This document shows, piece after piece, positions 16,541-24,713 of a DNA stretch of 34,716 bases; within the stretch, counting starts at the first letter, position 1, and every line of letters begins with the position of its first letter. The DNA is taken from positions 26,409 through 61,124 of the forward strand of contig DGKJ01000057.1 of assembly GCA_002387735.1 (NCBI GenBank), in the 5' to 3' direction. Source of the stretch: Bacteriovoracaceae bacterium UBA4573. Lineage in GTDB: Bacteria; Bdellovibrionota; UBA1018; UBA923. The notes under the pieces were generated by a model. It searched no databases. It saw nothing but the letters and a program-made list of their open reading frames with translations, and had not been told where the DNA came from. Position numbers and translations under genes: made by a program.

Positions 16541-17301
16541 TACCTCGTTTGGGAGTAAACATCGATCACGTGGCCACTCTGCGACAGCTTCGCGGCACGC
16601 CTTACCCAGACCTGCTCGAAGCAGCGAGACTTTGCGAACGCGGTGGAGCCGAACAAATTACGATTCACCTGCGTGAAGATCGCCGTCACATTCAAGATGC
16701 TGACCTGTTTGCCCTCCGCAAAAGCGTGCGCGTACCTCTCAATCTCGAAATTTCGCTCGAACCCAAAATGCTTAAAATAGCCCGCAAGGCTGCCCCAGAC
16801 TGGATCTGCTTGGTCCCTGAAAAACGTCAAGAAGTTACTACCGAAGGCGGGCTCGACGTAGTCAAACAACGTCGTCGCATCAAAAACGCCATTAAACTTT
16901 TTGCCAAATCCAAAACCAAAATTAGTCTTTTCGTCGAACCAGAAGCCGCAATCATGAAGCTCTGCAAAGAGTTGGGAGCGCACGCGGTCGAACTGCATAC
17001 CGGACGATACTGTCTTGCCGCTCAAAAGGGTTTCGGAGCTCGTTCCACTAAAGTTGAAGCTGCCGAGCTCAATCGTATTGAACTCGCTGGTCACGCAGCC
17101 GCTCAACTTGGTTTACACGTAAACGCGGGCCACGGGCTTGATTATCAAAACATCAAACCTATATTAGCCATTCGGCGCGAGAACGAACACCCGTTGATTG
17201 AGGAATACAATATCGGTCACGTCATAGTTTGCAGAGCAGCGATCGTGGGTATCGAACAGGCGACCCGCGAAATGGCGAACCTCGTACGAAGCGAACTTTA
17301 A
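16537..17301 (+). CDS. pdxJ: Pyridoxine 5'-phosphate synthase PdxJ
   Basis: 254 residues, typical length. It condenses 1-deoxy-D-xylulose 5-phosphate with 3-amino-2-oxopropyl phosphate to pyridoxine 5'-phosphate in the DXP-dependent B6 pathway. Family marks: start RLGVNIDHVATLRQLRGTPYPD, then ITIHLREDRRHI (His44), LNLEIS (Glu71), VPEKRQEVTTEGG, SLFVEPE, ELHTGRYC and VNAGHGLDYQN (His199). These match the known active-site residues, so the enzyme should work. ATGA overlap with the preceding dehydrogenase gene, AGGAGG upstream. Last gene of the operon. The context is unusual, because pdxJ more often sits near acpS or recO. Its stop overlaps that of the convergent alkC-like gene. Confidence 0.96.
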   Translation: MIPRLGVNIDHVATLRQLRGTPYPDLLEAARLCERGGAEQITIHLREDRRHIQDADLFALRKSVRVPLNLEISLEPKMLKIARKAAPDWICLVPEKRQEVTTEGGLDVVKQRRRIKNAIKLFAKSKTKISLFVEPEAAIMKLCKELGAHAVELHTGRYCLAAQKGFGARSTKVEAAELNRIELAGHAAAQLGLHVNAGHGLDYQNIKPILAIRRENEHPLIEEYNIGHVIVCRAAIVGIEQATREMANLVRSEL

Positions 17302-18401
17302 GTCCGACCCACTAAGTTCCAACGAACTTCACCTCGCACTTGTCCGTTGATGATCAAGTCGATTTTATGAGCGCCAGGATAATAACGCCTCGTGGTGATT
17401 GCTTTTATTGCGTGTTTTTTTCGCAGCTCTCGCGATTCCTGAGGGTCGATAACGAAAGTTTTTAACTTAAATACTTTGGGACTAGTCTTGCCGTTTGCCT
17501 TTACATGGTGGACTGCGTAGTCGATCACGAGTTTTTGTGGAATCTTCGCTTGAGATCGCAAATTAAAACTGAACTCTAGCACTTCACCTAGTTCAAAGGT
17601 TTTCTTATTCAATCGAAGCTCTGCGACTTTTACCGCAGCTTCGGCCCGTACACCGATCAACGCTAGAGCATTCACATTTCCGTTTTTAATAAGAGTACGA
17701 AGAGCGTGGCGAGTGACCCAGGCAATTTTCGAACGATGAATAGGGGGAACTGTTTTATTCCAACCCGCCAGTAAAGTGAGTACTCGGTTTGGGTGATCTT
17801 TCGAAACATCGTTGAGATGGTTGGCAACGCTTTTGCGCACATAGAGTTCTGAGTCGTATTTGAGTTTTTCTAACAAACGCAGTCCCGGGTCCGGATTGGC
17901 GATAAACGGTCCGAGCCGTTCACCCCACGGCAGCCGCGGGCGCGAACCTTCCGACACCCACCTTCGAACATGTACATTTGGACTGGTAGTGCACCGGTCC
18001 AGGTAAGCTAAAGTAATTTCCGGATGTCGAAGCAAAAACGGACGCACCGCAAATTCCCCAGTAAAGCGCACCGTTAATTCTTTGAGCGCATCGAGCGATT
18101 TCTGAGGTTCGTTCAACCCATAGGTCTGAATAAACTCGGTGTAGGGCCAAAGATCAAAGCCATCTAATAGACCACCACGAGTAGACTTTAAAAGAACATC
18201 AATGGCGGCGCTGGCCTGGGAAGGCAATAGTTCATGTAAGCAATCTCGCACAAGACGAACCCGCGCTTTCAGCTCTAAAGATTTCAATTTGGGCGCAATT
18301 GCCAAGAGTCGCTTTCGATCAAAAGTAGGGTAAACATCTCCGATCGCTTCGCCCATGCGAGTAAGTAATTTTCGGTCGATCCAATTCTTAAATGCACTCA
18401 C
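17298..18401 (-). CDS. AlkC-type DNA alkylation repair glycosylase with C-terminal Ig-like domain
   Basis: 367 residues. The first ~250 are alpha-helical HEAT-like repeats with the AlkC hallmark RRWVSEGSRPRLPWGERL (146-162) and LRLLEKLKYDSELYVRKSVANHLND. The last ~110 are beta-rich (KKTFELGEVLEFSFNLRSQ, KLVIDYAVHHVKANGKTSPKVFKLK), matching the Ig-like domain found in one AlkC subgroup. AlkC enzymes remove N3-methylated purines or N3-methylcytosine from DNA (family knowledge). The GTG start overlaps the stop of the upstream gene (GTGA), so the two genes form an operon. Together with the AlkB-like gene at 23853 this makes two alkylation-repair functions in one window. Confidence 0.85.
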   Translation of the reverse strand: MSAFKNWIDRKLLTRMGEAIGDVYPTFDRKRLLAIAPKLKSLELKARVRLVRDCLHELLPSQASAAIDVLLKSTRGGLLDGFDLWPYTEFIQTYGLNEPQKSLDALKELTVRFTGEFAVRPFLLRHPEITLAYLDRCTTSPNVHVRRWVSEGSRPRLPWGERLGPFIANPDPGLRLLEKLKYDSELYVRKSVANHLNDVSKDHPNRVLTLLAGWNKTVPPIHRSKIAWVTRHALRTLIKNGNVNALALIGVRAEAAVKVAELRLNKKTFELGEVLEFSFNLRSQAKIPQKLVIDYAVHHVKANGKTSPKVFKLKTFVIDPQESRELRKKHAIKAITTRRYYPGAHKIDLIINGQVRGEVRWNLVGRT

Positions 18402-19411
18402 TTTAGATTTTCCTGTGCGGTCAAAGATTCAGGTAATATTCCCGGAGCCAACTGAGGCGCCATCCATGCATCTAAAATACCTTCATAAATTTTACGCACA
18501 GTCTGATCGCCAAACTCTGGATCTTTTACTCTCAAAACCTCCAGCGTCCGGGCTTTCACTTGGTCGGCCGCCTCTTGATCGCGAAATTTTAAATAGGAGC
18601 GAACGGTTTCCTGAACAAGTAAATTTTTTTGATCTAGATCGACCGCAAGCTCACGCACTACCATGAGTTTGCCAGCAAAGTCGGCAACTGCACGTTCGCG
18701 CTCAGGCGCCGTGCGGCTTCTGAGTCGTTTCGCTACGTCGGGCAGCGTACTTTCGATATACATTAGGTACAGAATAAGCCGAGTCGCATGCGACAAATCA
18801 TTTGGACCATAATTGTCTTGAGTTCGACGCCAACCATCTTTAAGTCGCTTTGCGACTTCTGGAGTTGTGAGGTCAAACTCACCGTTGGCGGTGATCCCCG
18901 ACATCCACTCCCAAGTCTCGGACTTTACAGTAGACAAAAATGGGGCACCCAACGCTCCCACCAACGCCATGCCACCATATCGGACTGCGGTTCCGTATTG
19001 CGCGACCAGGTCATCGGGCATCAGGTAGACTGCCAAGTTGGGCAAAACCATCGCTCCCCCGAAAATGAGAAGCACTTTTCCGAATCCATTTAATCGCTGC
19101 ATTTTTTCTTTATAACTTCTGAACCCCTTCGCCACTTCGTGATCTACATGCAAGACCGTACAGTCCGCTCTACGTTCACAAGCAGAAATTATATTTTTTC
19201 GAAGCCGCTTTGATTTTATTTTAAGAAAAAATCGCTGAAAACGCGGTGCCTTTTTCCGCGCTCTTTCAAAACTAACGTCGACACGGTTAGCAATCTGATC
19301 CGGCGTCAATGGAACTAAAGCAAAATTGCAGTCTATAGGACTAGCCGCTCGCGTGCCAGACGCCGCAAACACCATGAGTACCAAGAACATTACCAACACG
19401 CGATTAAACAC
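18398..19411 (-). CDS. Exported/membrane protein of unknown function, operon with alkC-like gene
   Basis: 337 residues. Signal peptide ~1-23 (ending TRAAS). A Lys/Arg-rich segment (~50-80) and Cys28/Cys79/Cys84 follow. Two hydrophobic stretches (~112-131 and ~145-162) may be membrane helices, and a long helical C-terminal region (~180-330) comes last. No family recognised. The GTG start at 19411 has GGGG as ribosome site, and this lies in the 3' arm of a predicted hairpin (19418-19455). The stop overlaps the start of the alkC-like gene. Confidence 0.75.
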   Translation of the reverse strand: MFNRVLVMFLVLMVFAASGTRAASPIDCNFALVPLTPDQIANRVDVSFERARKKAPRFQRFFLKIKSKRLRKNIISACERRADCTVLHVDHEVAKGFRSYKEKMQRLNGFGKVLLIFGGAMVLPNLAVYLMPDDLVAQYGTAVRYGGMALVGALGAPFLSTVKSETWEWMSGITANGEFDLTTPEVAKRLKDGWRRTQDNYGPNDLSHATRLILYLMYIESTLPDVAKRLRSRTAPERERAVADFAGKLMVVRELAVDLDQKNLLVQETVRSYLKFRDQEAADQVKARTLEVLRVKDPEFGDQTVRKIYEGILDAWMAPQLAPGILPESLTAQENLK

Positions 19412-19417
19412 GATGAC

Positions 19418-19455
19418 ACCCCAATCTCTAAGTCTCGCAGAGTTACAGTTGGGGT
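19418..19455 (-). promoter_or_regulatory. Predicted hairpin that hides the ribosome site of the 18398-19411 gene
   Basis: In the minus-strand transcript ACCCCAA (19455-19449) can pair with TTGGGGT (19424-19418). Inside, CTCT pairs with AGAG, giving a two-part stem. The GGGG of the 3' arm is the only Shine-Dalgarno-like sequence before the GTG at 19411. It lies just downstream of the helicase gene, so the hairpin could also arise in a read-through transcript. Function is inferred from structure only. Confidence 0.45.
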
Positions 19456-19488
19456 TGTCCTAGCATTCGATGGCCGAGGCCGCCAGAA

Positions 19489-20751
19489 TTAACCGCGCGG
19501 ACGAATTCGACGCCCGAGCAGACGCTCGATTTTCGCTAAAGTAAAATAATCGCCCGGTGTAATGAAACTAGTTGCCCGACCTCGAGCCTTGGCTCGGCCC
19601 GTGCGACCAACTCGATGCACGTAATCTTCGGCGTCGCGAGGAAGGTCGTAATTCACAACGTGAGCGACCCCTTCGACGTGAATGCCGCGGCCGATCACAT
19701 CGGTGGCGATCATGATTCGATATACACCGTTTTTAAAGTCCTCAAGCGCTTGTTCGCGATCGGCTTGTCGTAGATCTGAATGCAGTTGCGTAACGTTTTC
19801 AAAGCCGCGTCCACGTAGCGAACGCCACAACCGTGAAGCTCCATCTTTGGAGCGCGTGAAAATAAAAACTGTGCCTTCTTCACGTTCCAATAAGCGTTGC
19901 AACTGATTGAGTTTCGCTTTTTCGGGCATAAACAAAAATCGTTGCTCCACTGTAGTTGCCGCCGAAACAGATTTTCCAATTTGAATTCGCTGCGGATCCG
20001 TGAGCATGGCATTGGCAAGTTTTTCTACTGGCGGAGGAAACGTTGCAGAAAACAAAAGCGATTGTCGCGATTTCGGCGTTTCTTCGAGAATGCGATTTAG
20101 TTGCGCCGAAAATCCCATGTCTAACATGCGATCTGCTTCGTCGAGAATTAGAAACTCTAAATATTCCAACCACACATTACCGCGGTCGGCGTGATCACAC
20201 AGACGCCCGGGTGTGGCCACAATGACCTGGGGGTAAGTGCGGAGTGCTTCAGCGTCGATCTTGAGGTCGATTCCACCAATCAATGCCACCGAACGCACGC
20301 CGAGTGGCGTGCCGAACACTTCCATTACCGCCTGAGTCTGCAGAGCAATTTCACGGCTTGGCGCCAGTATTAACCCGAGGGTGCCGGAGCGGCCTTTTAA
20401 TTTTTCAACCAACGGCAACACAAACGCCGCTGTTTTGCCGGTACCGGTCTGAGCCGAAACAATCAAATCTCTACCGGCGAGCAGAGCCGGAATGGCTTGG
20501 CCCTGCACTGGCGTCGGAGCCGTGTAACCTTCCTTGCGGACAAGCTCTAAAACCTCAGAACTCAAACCCAGATCTTCCCAGGCCGGCCCCACTTCCGAAG
20601 CGGGAGGAGCGCCCACCGCAGCACTGGACTCGTTGTTTTCGGACCCTGCTTCCTGGCTATCGCTGGAATCGTTGGATTCGGCGGATTCGGCGGATTCAGC
20701 TGTTTCCGAAGATTCGTCTTCAACGCTCGGATTTTCTTGAGTTTCTGTCAT
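19489..20751 (-). CDS. DEAD-box ATP-dependent RNA helicase (RhlE-like)
   Basis: 420 residues. An acidic, Ser/Glu-rich leader (~1-56, with repeated ESAE units) precedes a complete helicase core: Q motif WEDLGL...GYTAPTPVQ (58-83), Walker A AQTGTGKT (100-107), PSREIA, TPGR, DEAD (204-207), SAT (235-237), and in the second RecA domain VFIFTRSK, ATDVIGRGIH and HRVGRTGR (379-386). It ends soon after the core with a short basic RRIRPRG tail. It unwinds RNA duplexes in ribosome assembly, RNA decay or cold adaptation. The ATG at 20751 is chosen; an in-frame TTG 15 nt upstream is also possible, and neither has a clear ribosome site. Confidence 0.93.
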   Translation of the reverse strand: MTETQENPSVEDESSETAESAESAESNDSSDSQEAGSENNESSAAVGAPPASEVGPAWEDLGLSSEVLELVRKEGYTAPTPVQGQAIPALLAGRDLIVSAQTGTGKTAAFVLPLVEKLKGRSGTLGLILAPSREIALQTQAVMEVFGTPLGVRSVALIGGIDLKIDAEALRTYPQVIVATPGRLCDHADRGNVWLEYLEFLILDEADRMLDMGFSAQLNRILEETPKSRQSLLFSATFPPPVEKLANAMLTDPQRIQIGKSVSAATTVEQRFLFMPEKAKLNQLQRLLEREEGTVFIFTRSKDGASRLWRSLRGRGFENVTQLHSDLRQADREQALEDFKNGVYRIMIATDVIGRGIHVEGVAHVVNYDLPRDAEDYVHRVGRTGRAKARGRATSFITPGDYFTLAKIERLLGRRIRPRG

Positions 20752-20876
20752 TTTTTCGTCTTGCAAAATCTATTACCAAACTTTCTGTTTTGATATCCTT
20801 ATACCCTAAATTGACCGATCCCGACACTGCGAAATACCGCGTTGACTGCCCCCACAAGAAGGGCAAAATATCTGGA

Positions 20877-21827
20877 ATGAACAAACGCTCTGGCTGGTTG
20901 CGAGCAATCTTGAATTTTTCACTCTCGATTGCGGCACTGAACCTAACATTCAATACCAGCCATGGCTTCGATCTACGGGCCTTTTCTACCCCGCCGGGAC
21001 AACAAACCACCTCGGTGCGCTACGCGGGAACACTCAAACGAGATTTTCACCACCAGTCCCTCAACGTGACCGCTCCGCTGTATAAAGACGATTCAAACGC
21101 AGTGCTGCTGTCGCCCCGAATAGTCTGGTTTGACCTTGTGCCCAACAACTCCGCAGTACCGGATCTCTACGACTTCCAAATCGGCGCAACATATATGCGA
21201 CAAACCGCTCGGCAACACGTCTGGTCGATCCAATCTACTTATGGATCGGCAAGTAACAAGCCGTTTAAGGACTCTTCGGTCACCACCGTGAGTGGATTGG
21301 CTTCGTATCGGTTCCCAACCAGCAGCGCCAGCACCTGGAGTTTTTTTCTGCAATACTCCAACAACCGCCCCATTTTGAACGGTTGGCCTCTGCCGGGCTT
21401 TGCTTACACCTATGTCCCATCTAAGGATTTTCGAGCAACTTTTGGGGTGCCCTTCGCTTCGCTGTATTGGAAATACGCCGACCACTGGAGCGTGAACCTA
21501 TTCACCCTCGCCCCCTGGGTCGCGAGACTTCAAAACAACTATATCATCGGTGGTCCGATTCAGGTTTTCGCCGGCGGAGAACTCTCGCAAGCAACCTTTT
21601 TATTGCATGGTCGAGCCGACAAAAAAGAACGTTTCTACTACGACGAAAAGAAGGCCTTCATCGGCTTTCAATCTCCATTGTCCGCGGCACTCATGGGCGA
21701 ACTCGAAGCGGGAATATCCGACGACCGGCGCTTTTTTTCTTCCAAAAAATATCGACCGAACCCGTCGCCACGCACCGATCTGGGCGCGAGTGGCTATGGC
21801 AAACTCACCCTATCGGCAAGGTTATAG
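20877..21827 (+). CDS. Putative outer-membrane beta-barrel protein
   Basis: 316 residues. The ATG at 20877 begins a signal peptide (MNKRSGWLRAILNFSLSIAALNLTFNTSHG). Alternating hydrophobic/aromatic strand patterns follow throughout (SVRYAGTLKRDFHHQSLNV, DLYDFQIGATYMRQ, TWSFFLQYSN, YGKLTLSARL), typical of a small outer-membrane barrel; it may relate to DUF6268-like proteins, but that is uncertain. The open frame continues upstream to 20283 over the helicase gene, but that part is antisense shadow. No strong ribosome site. It ends 1 nt before the stop of the convergent peroxidase gene. Confidence 0.72.
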   Translation: MNKRSGWLRAILNFSLSIAALNLTFNTSHGFDLRAFSTPPGQQTTSVRYAGTLKRDFHHQSLNVTAPLYKDDSNAVLLSPRIVWFDLVPNNSAVPDLYDFQIGATYMRQTARQHVWSIQSTYGSASNKPFKDSSVTTVSGLASYRFPTSSASTWSFFLQYSNNRPILNGWPLPGFAYTYVPSKDFRATFGVPFASLYWKYADHWSVNLFTLAPWVARLQNNYIIGGPIQVFAGGELSQATFLLHGRADKKERFYYDEKKAFIGFQSPLSAALMGELEAGISDDRRFFSSKKYRPNPSPRTDLGASGYGKLTLSARL

Positions 21828-21828
21828 C

Positions 21829-22389
21829 TTATTTCTGCAACGCTTTTTCGATGGCTTGTACCAACTCACTCGATTCAGGTTCGACCTTTGACCGATACCG
21901 ATTGATAACTTTCCCGTCACGACCAACTAAAAATTTTTCGAAATTCCATTTCACGTCGGTCTGATCGCTCGATTGCGCGAGAAGCTCTTTGTAGAGTGGG
22001 TGTTGTCCCGCGCCTTTGACATCAAGTTTCTTTAACATCGGAAAAGTAGTGCGATATTTCAGTTCGCAGAATTTCTTGATTTCGGCTTCGGTACCAGGTT
22101 CCTGACCGCCGAACTGATTGCAGGGAACGCCTAAGACCACGAGCCCTTTTTCCGAAAACCGTTCATGGAGCGCCTGAAGGCCTTTATATTGTGGGGTGTA
22201 ACCACACTCTGAGGCGGTGTTGACGATCAAAAGCACTTTGCCTTTGTATTCGCCCAACGCCATGGGCTTGCCGTCGATGGATTCAATCTTCGTCTCATAA
22301 ATACTGGTGACCGCGCTCATAACAAAACCTCCGGAAAATATTCCAAATAAACATAAAAGAAGCTTCAGTTTTTGAAATTTTTTGATCAT
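21829..22389 (-). CDS. Glutathione-peroxidase-family thiol peroxidase, probably exported
   Basis: 186 residues from the ATG at 22389. N-terminus MIKKFQKLKLLLCLFGIFSG reads as a signal peptide ending near VMSA. The Gpx fold follows with catalytic Cys62 (NTASECGYT), Gln92 (PCNQFGGQEPG), Trp148-Asn149 (VKWNFEKFL), so the tetrad is complete with Cys instead of selenocysteine. It reduces peroxides with thioredoxin or glutathione. A second in-frame ATG at 22320 has a perfect GGAGG 7 nt upstream and would give a 163-residue cytosolic enzyme of normal bacterial length. Both starts are plausible. It is divergent from a cytochrome c peroxidase gene. Confidence 0.88.
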   Translation of the reverse strand: MIKKFQKLKLLLCLFGIFSGGFVMSAVTSIYETKIESIDGKPMALGEYKGKVLLIVNTASECGYTPQYKGLQALHERFSEKGLVVLGVPCNQFGGQEPGTEAEIKKFCELKYRTTFPMLKKLDVKGAGQHPLYKELLAQSSDQTDVKWNFEKFLVGRDGKVINRYRSKVEPESSELVQAIEKALQK

Positions 22390-22399
22390 GATTCTTTCT

Positions 22400-23422
22400 A
22401 TGACGAACACTATCTTTTGCACAGCTCGGTTTTTAATGTTTCTGGTCCTTAGTGTTGGGTTTGCCGCACAGAGTCGGGCGACCGAAGCCCTGCCCACGAA
22501 GCCACCCATCCCCGCGGATAACCCCATGTCGATCGACAAAATAAATCTTGGTCGTCAGCTGTATTTTGATCCGCGTCTTTCGAAGGACAGCACTGTATCG
22601 TGCAACACTTGCCACAATGCCACCGCAAGCGGCACCGACAACTTACGTTTCTCAAAAGGGGTTGGCGGAAAAGAAGGCGGTCGCAATTCGCCCACTGTGT
22701 GGAACGCAGCATATCTTTCGGTGCAGTTCTGGGACGGCCGAGCCCCCACACTCGAGGAACAAGCCAAAGGGCCTTTGATAAATCCAGTTGAAATGGCCAT
22801 GGAAAATCACGACGCGGTGGTTGCACGTGTCGCCGCAATCAAAGGATATGAAGCACAGTTCGCCAAAGTTTTTGGTGGTACCCAGCCGGTAACTATCGAT
22901 CGCATCGCTCAAGCTATTGCAGCCTATGAACGCACGCTGGTAACCCCGAACAGTCCTTTTGACCGATTTATCAAGGGCAATAAGTCCGCTATGTCACCTG
23001 CCGCTCAACGGGGTTGGAAGACCATGCAAGCGGTCGGCTGCACAAGCTGTCACAGCGGCCCTGTCTTTGCGGGCCCACCATTACCGACTGGCACGGGGTT
23101 TTACCAAAAATTCCCGCTCATCCCTGACGAAGCTATCGAAGCCAAATACGGTTTTCGAAAAGACCTCGGTCGCTACGACGTAACTAAGAACGAAGCCGAT
23201 AAAAACATGTGGCGCGTACCCACACTACGAAACGTCGAACTGACTGCACCTTACTTTCACAATGGTTCGGTGGACTCTCTTGAAGAGGCAGTTCGAATCA
23301 TGGCCAAAACTCAATTGAATCGTCAGCTCCAAGAAAATGAAATAAATGATATTGTCGCTTTTCTGAAAAGCTTGACTGGCAAACGTCCAAAAGAAAAAGC
23401 TCCCGTACTGCCGAAATCTTAG
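22400..23422 (+). CDS. Dihaem cytochrome c peroxidase
   Basis: 340 residues from the ATG at 22400, with a signal peptide (~1-28, FLMFLVLSVGFAAQSRA). Two haem c sites: CNTCH (68-72, peroxidatic domain) and CTSCH (214-218, electron-transfer domain). Other family marks are LGRQLYFDPRLSKD, SPTVWNAAY, QFWDGRAPTLEEQA, GPLINPVEMA and MWRVPTLRNVELTAPYFHNG. It reduces H2O2 in the periplasm with electrons from small cytochromes. Starts at 22382 (TTG) and 22388 (ATG) are in frame but would extend into the divergent peroxidase gene. The spacing between the two divergent starts is only 10 bp if both longest likely forms are used, so promoters must lie within coding sequence. Followed after 15 nt by a small membrane protein gene. 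Confidence 0.93.
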   Translation: MTNTIFCTARFLMFLVLSVGFAAQSRATEALPTKPPIPADNPMSIDKINLGRQLYFDPRLSKDSTVSCNTCHNATASGTDNLRFSKGVGGKEGGRNSPTVWNAAYLSVQFWDGRAPTLEEQAKGPLINPVEMAMENHDAVVARVAAIKGYEAQFAKVFGGTQPVTIDRIAQAIAAYERTLVTPNSPFDRFIKGNKSAMSPAAQRGWKTMQAVGCTSCHSGPVFAGPPLPTGTGFYQKFPLIPDEAIEAKYGFRKDLGRYDVTKNEADKNMWRVPTLRNVELTAPYFHNGSVDSLEEAVRIMAKTQLNRQLQENEINDIVAFLKSLTGKRPKEKAPVLPKS

Positions 23423-23437
23423 GTCGAATTCTTCGCC

Positions 23438-23845
23438 ATGGAAAAACGCGTTAATCTCGTACTCTGGAACCTTGTATTACTCGACGTTGTGATTGCAACA
23501 GTTGCGTTAGGGTTTCCGGAAGTTTGGTGTTGGGTGTTTCACGGTTCCGACTGGCCTAGTTTTACCGACCCCTATGGCTTACTTCGACGAACCGGGGCGA
23601 GTTGGGCGGCGTTTGCAATATTTCAAACGCTCGCAGCTCTTCGTTGGAAGCGTGAGCCTTTTTGGCTTGTGCTGGTTGCGGGACTTCGTTTAGGAGAAAT
23701 CTTCACCGACTGGATTTACCTGGGATTTGCCAGTTCGGCGGGCGCCATGACTTGGTTTGGCGCTGCCGCGCTTTTTATCTCGCCGCCAGCGAATGCATGG
23801 ATCGGGTACTATCTCGTCGGTTGTTATCGAAAACTAAGTAGGTAG
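23438..23845 (+). CDS. Small integral membrane protein, unknown function
   Basis: 135 residues with about four hydrophobic segments (~8-28, 52-66, 75-92, 101-127), Trp-rich, no charged catalytic motif. It is probably an inner-membrane protein. It lies 15 nt after the cytochrome c peroxidase stop and 7 nt before the AlkB-like gene, so the three are likely co-transcribed. No family recognised. Confidence 0.7.
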   Translation: MEKRVNLVLWNLVLLDVVIATVALGFPEVWCWVFHGSDWPSFTDPYGLLRRTGASWAAFAIFQTLAALRWKREPFWLVLVAGLRLGEIFTDWIYLGFASSAGAMTWFGAAALFISPPANAWIGYYLVGCYRKLSR

Positions 23846-23852
23846 TTTTAAA

Positions 23853-24713
23853 TTGCGTCACGACTCTAGAATTCCCAATGGTTTGTTTTATCTTCGACAT
23901 TTCGTGAGCCCGCGCGAGCGAGCAGACATTCTAGCTTGGATTCAAACCCTACACCCGATCTGGGAACAGCGTTTTTCTACGCGACGACCTCCTCCCGAGG
24001 GTGAAGCTCAACGTTGGTTATTGCGCCCCGTTTATTGGCTCGGCAACTGGCAGTTTGCGTGTCTTGATTACTATCATCCACCCAAAGGCACCTTGCATCG
24101 TTGCGTGCGTGCAGAACCCTACCCACCCGCGCTGGCTGGCGTCGTACAACGAATCGAAACCTTTGTTCGAAAAATGTACAAAGGGCGAGATCTTCCACCG
24201 AAATGGGCCGCCAACACCTGCCTGATTAATTTTTACGGCGATAAAATCGAAAACGGCAAACGCACAGACACGGCTCGGGTTGGCGAACACAAAGACTTTG
24301 AATTGGGACCCGTCGCGTCGCTCAGCTTTGGAGAACGAGCATTTTTCCAATTTGTAGAATCTAAGGCCCGCGGCACCCGCGAACGAGTCGTGTTTGAGCA
24401 GTGGCTAGTCGACAGCTCGCTTCAGGTGTTTGGCACGCCTCGCTGGAAGGATCAAACCTTTCACCGTGTGCAGAGAGTGGAACGCAAACAGAAAACTCAC
24501 TTTAATATCGGAGTACCCAACTTCGAAACGCGTCGAATCAACTTTACGTTTCGCTATGTGCCCGAAGAACACATCGTGCGACTCAAAGACTTACCCAAAG
24601 AAAAATGGCTCGACGTAGAAGCCTATGTACGACAACTGGCGGACCATTCGCCGTACTTCGAAAAAGAAATTACAGCTGGTACAACAAAGCAACCGAACCG
24701 ACCGAGCGGTTGA
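23853..24713 (+). CDS. AlkB-like 2-oxoglutarate/Fe(II) dioxygenase
   Basis: 286 residues. The AlkB core is visible: NTCLINFYGD (121-130), iron ligands His146 and Asp148 (GEHKDFELGPVASLSFG), His204 (QTFHRVQRV), and 2OG-binding Arg in RRINFTFRYV (228-234). AlkB proteins oxidatively demethylate alkylated bases in DNA or RNA, and some relatives act on proteins or tRNA. The N-terminal ~115 residues are less typical, and the middle (165-200) carries an insertion, so substrate is open. TTG start at 23853. The last 44 bp overlap the convergent gene. Likely one transcript with the peroxidase and membrane protein genes, suggesting a damage-response unit. Confidence 0.82.
   Translation: MRHDSRIPNGLFYLRHFVSPRERADILAWIQTLHPIWEQRFSTRRPPPEGEAQRWLLRPVYWLGNWQFACLDYYHPPKGTLHRCVRAEPYPPALAGVVQRIETFVRKMYKGRDLPPKWAANTCLINFYGDKIENGKRTDTARVGEHKDFELGPVASLSFGERAFFQFVESKARGTRERVVFEQWLVDSSLQVFGTPRWKDQTFHRVQRVERKQKTHFNIGVPNFETRRINFTFRYVPEEHIVRLKDLPKEKWLDVEAYVRQLADHSPYFEKEITAGTTKQPNRPSG

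Noticed and set aside
11568..17301. Ethanolamine utilisation cluster
   Set aside because: Only the permease resembles this pathway. No ammonia-lyase, reactivase or microcompartment shell genes are present.
20283..20876. Upstream 198-codon extension of the outer-membrane protein frame
   Set aside because: It lies antisense to the well-supported DEAD-box helicase gene, and its composition is not protein-like. The signal peptide begins at the ATG at 20877.
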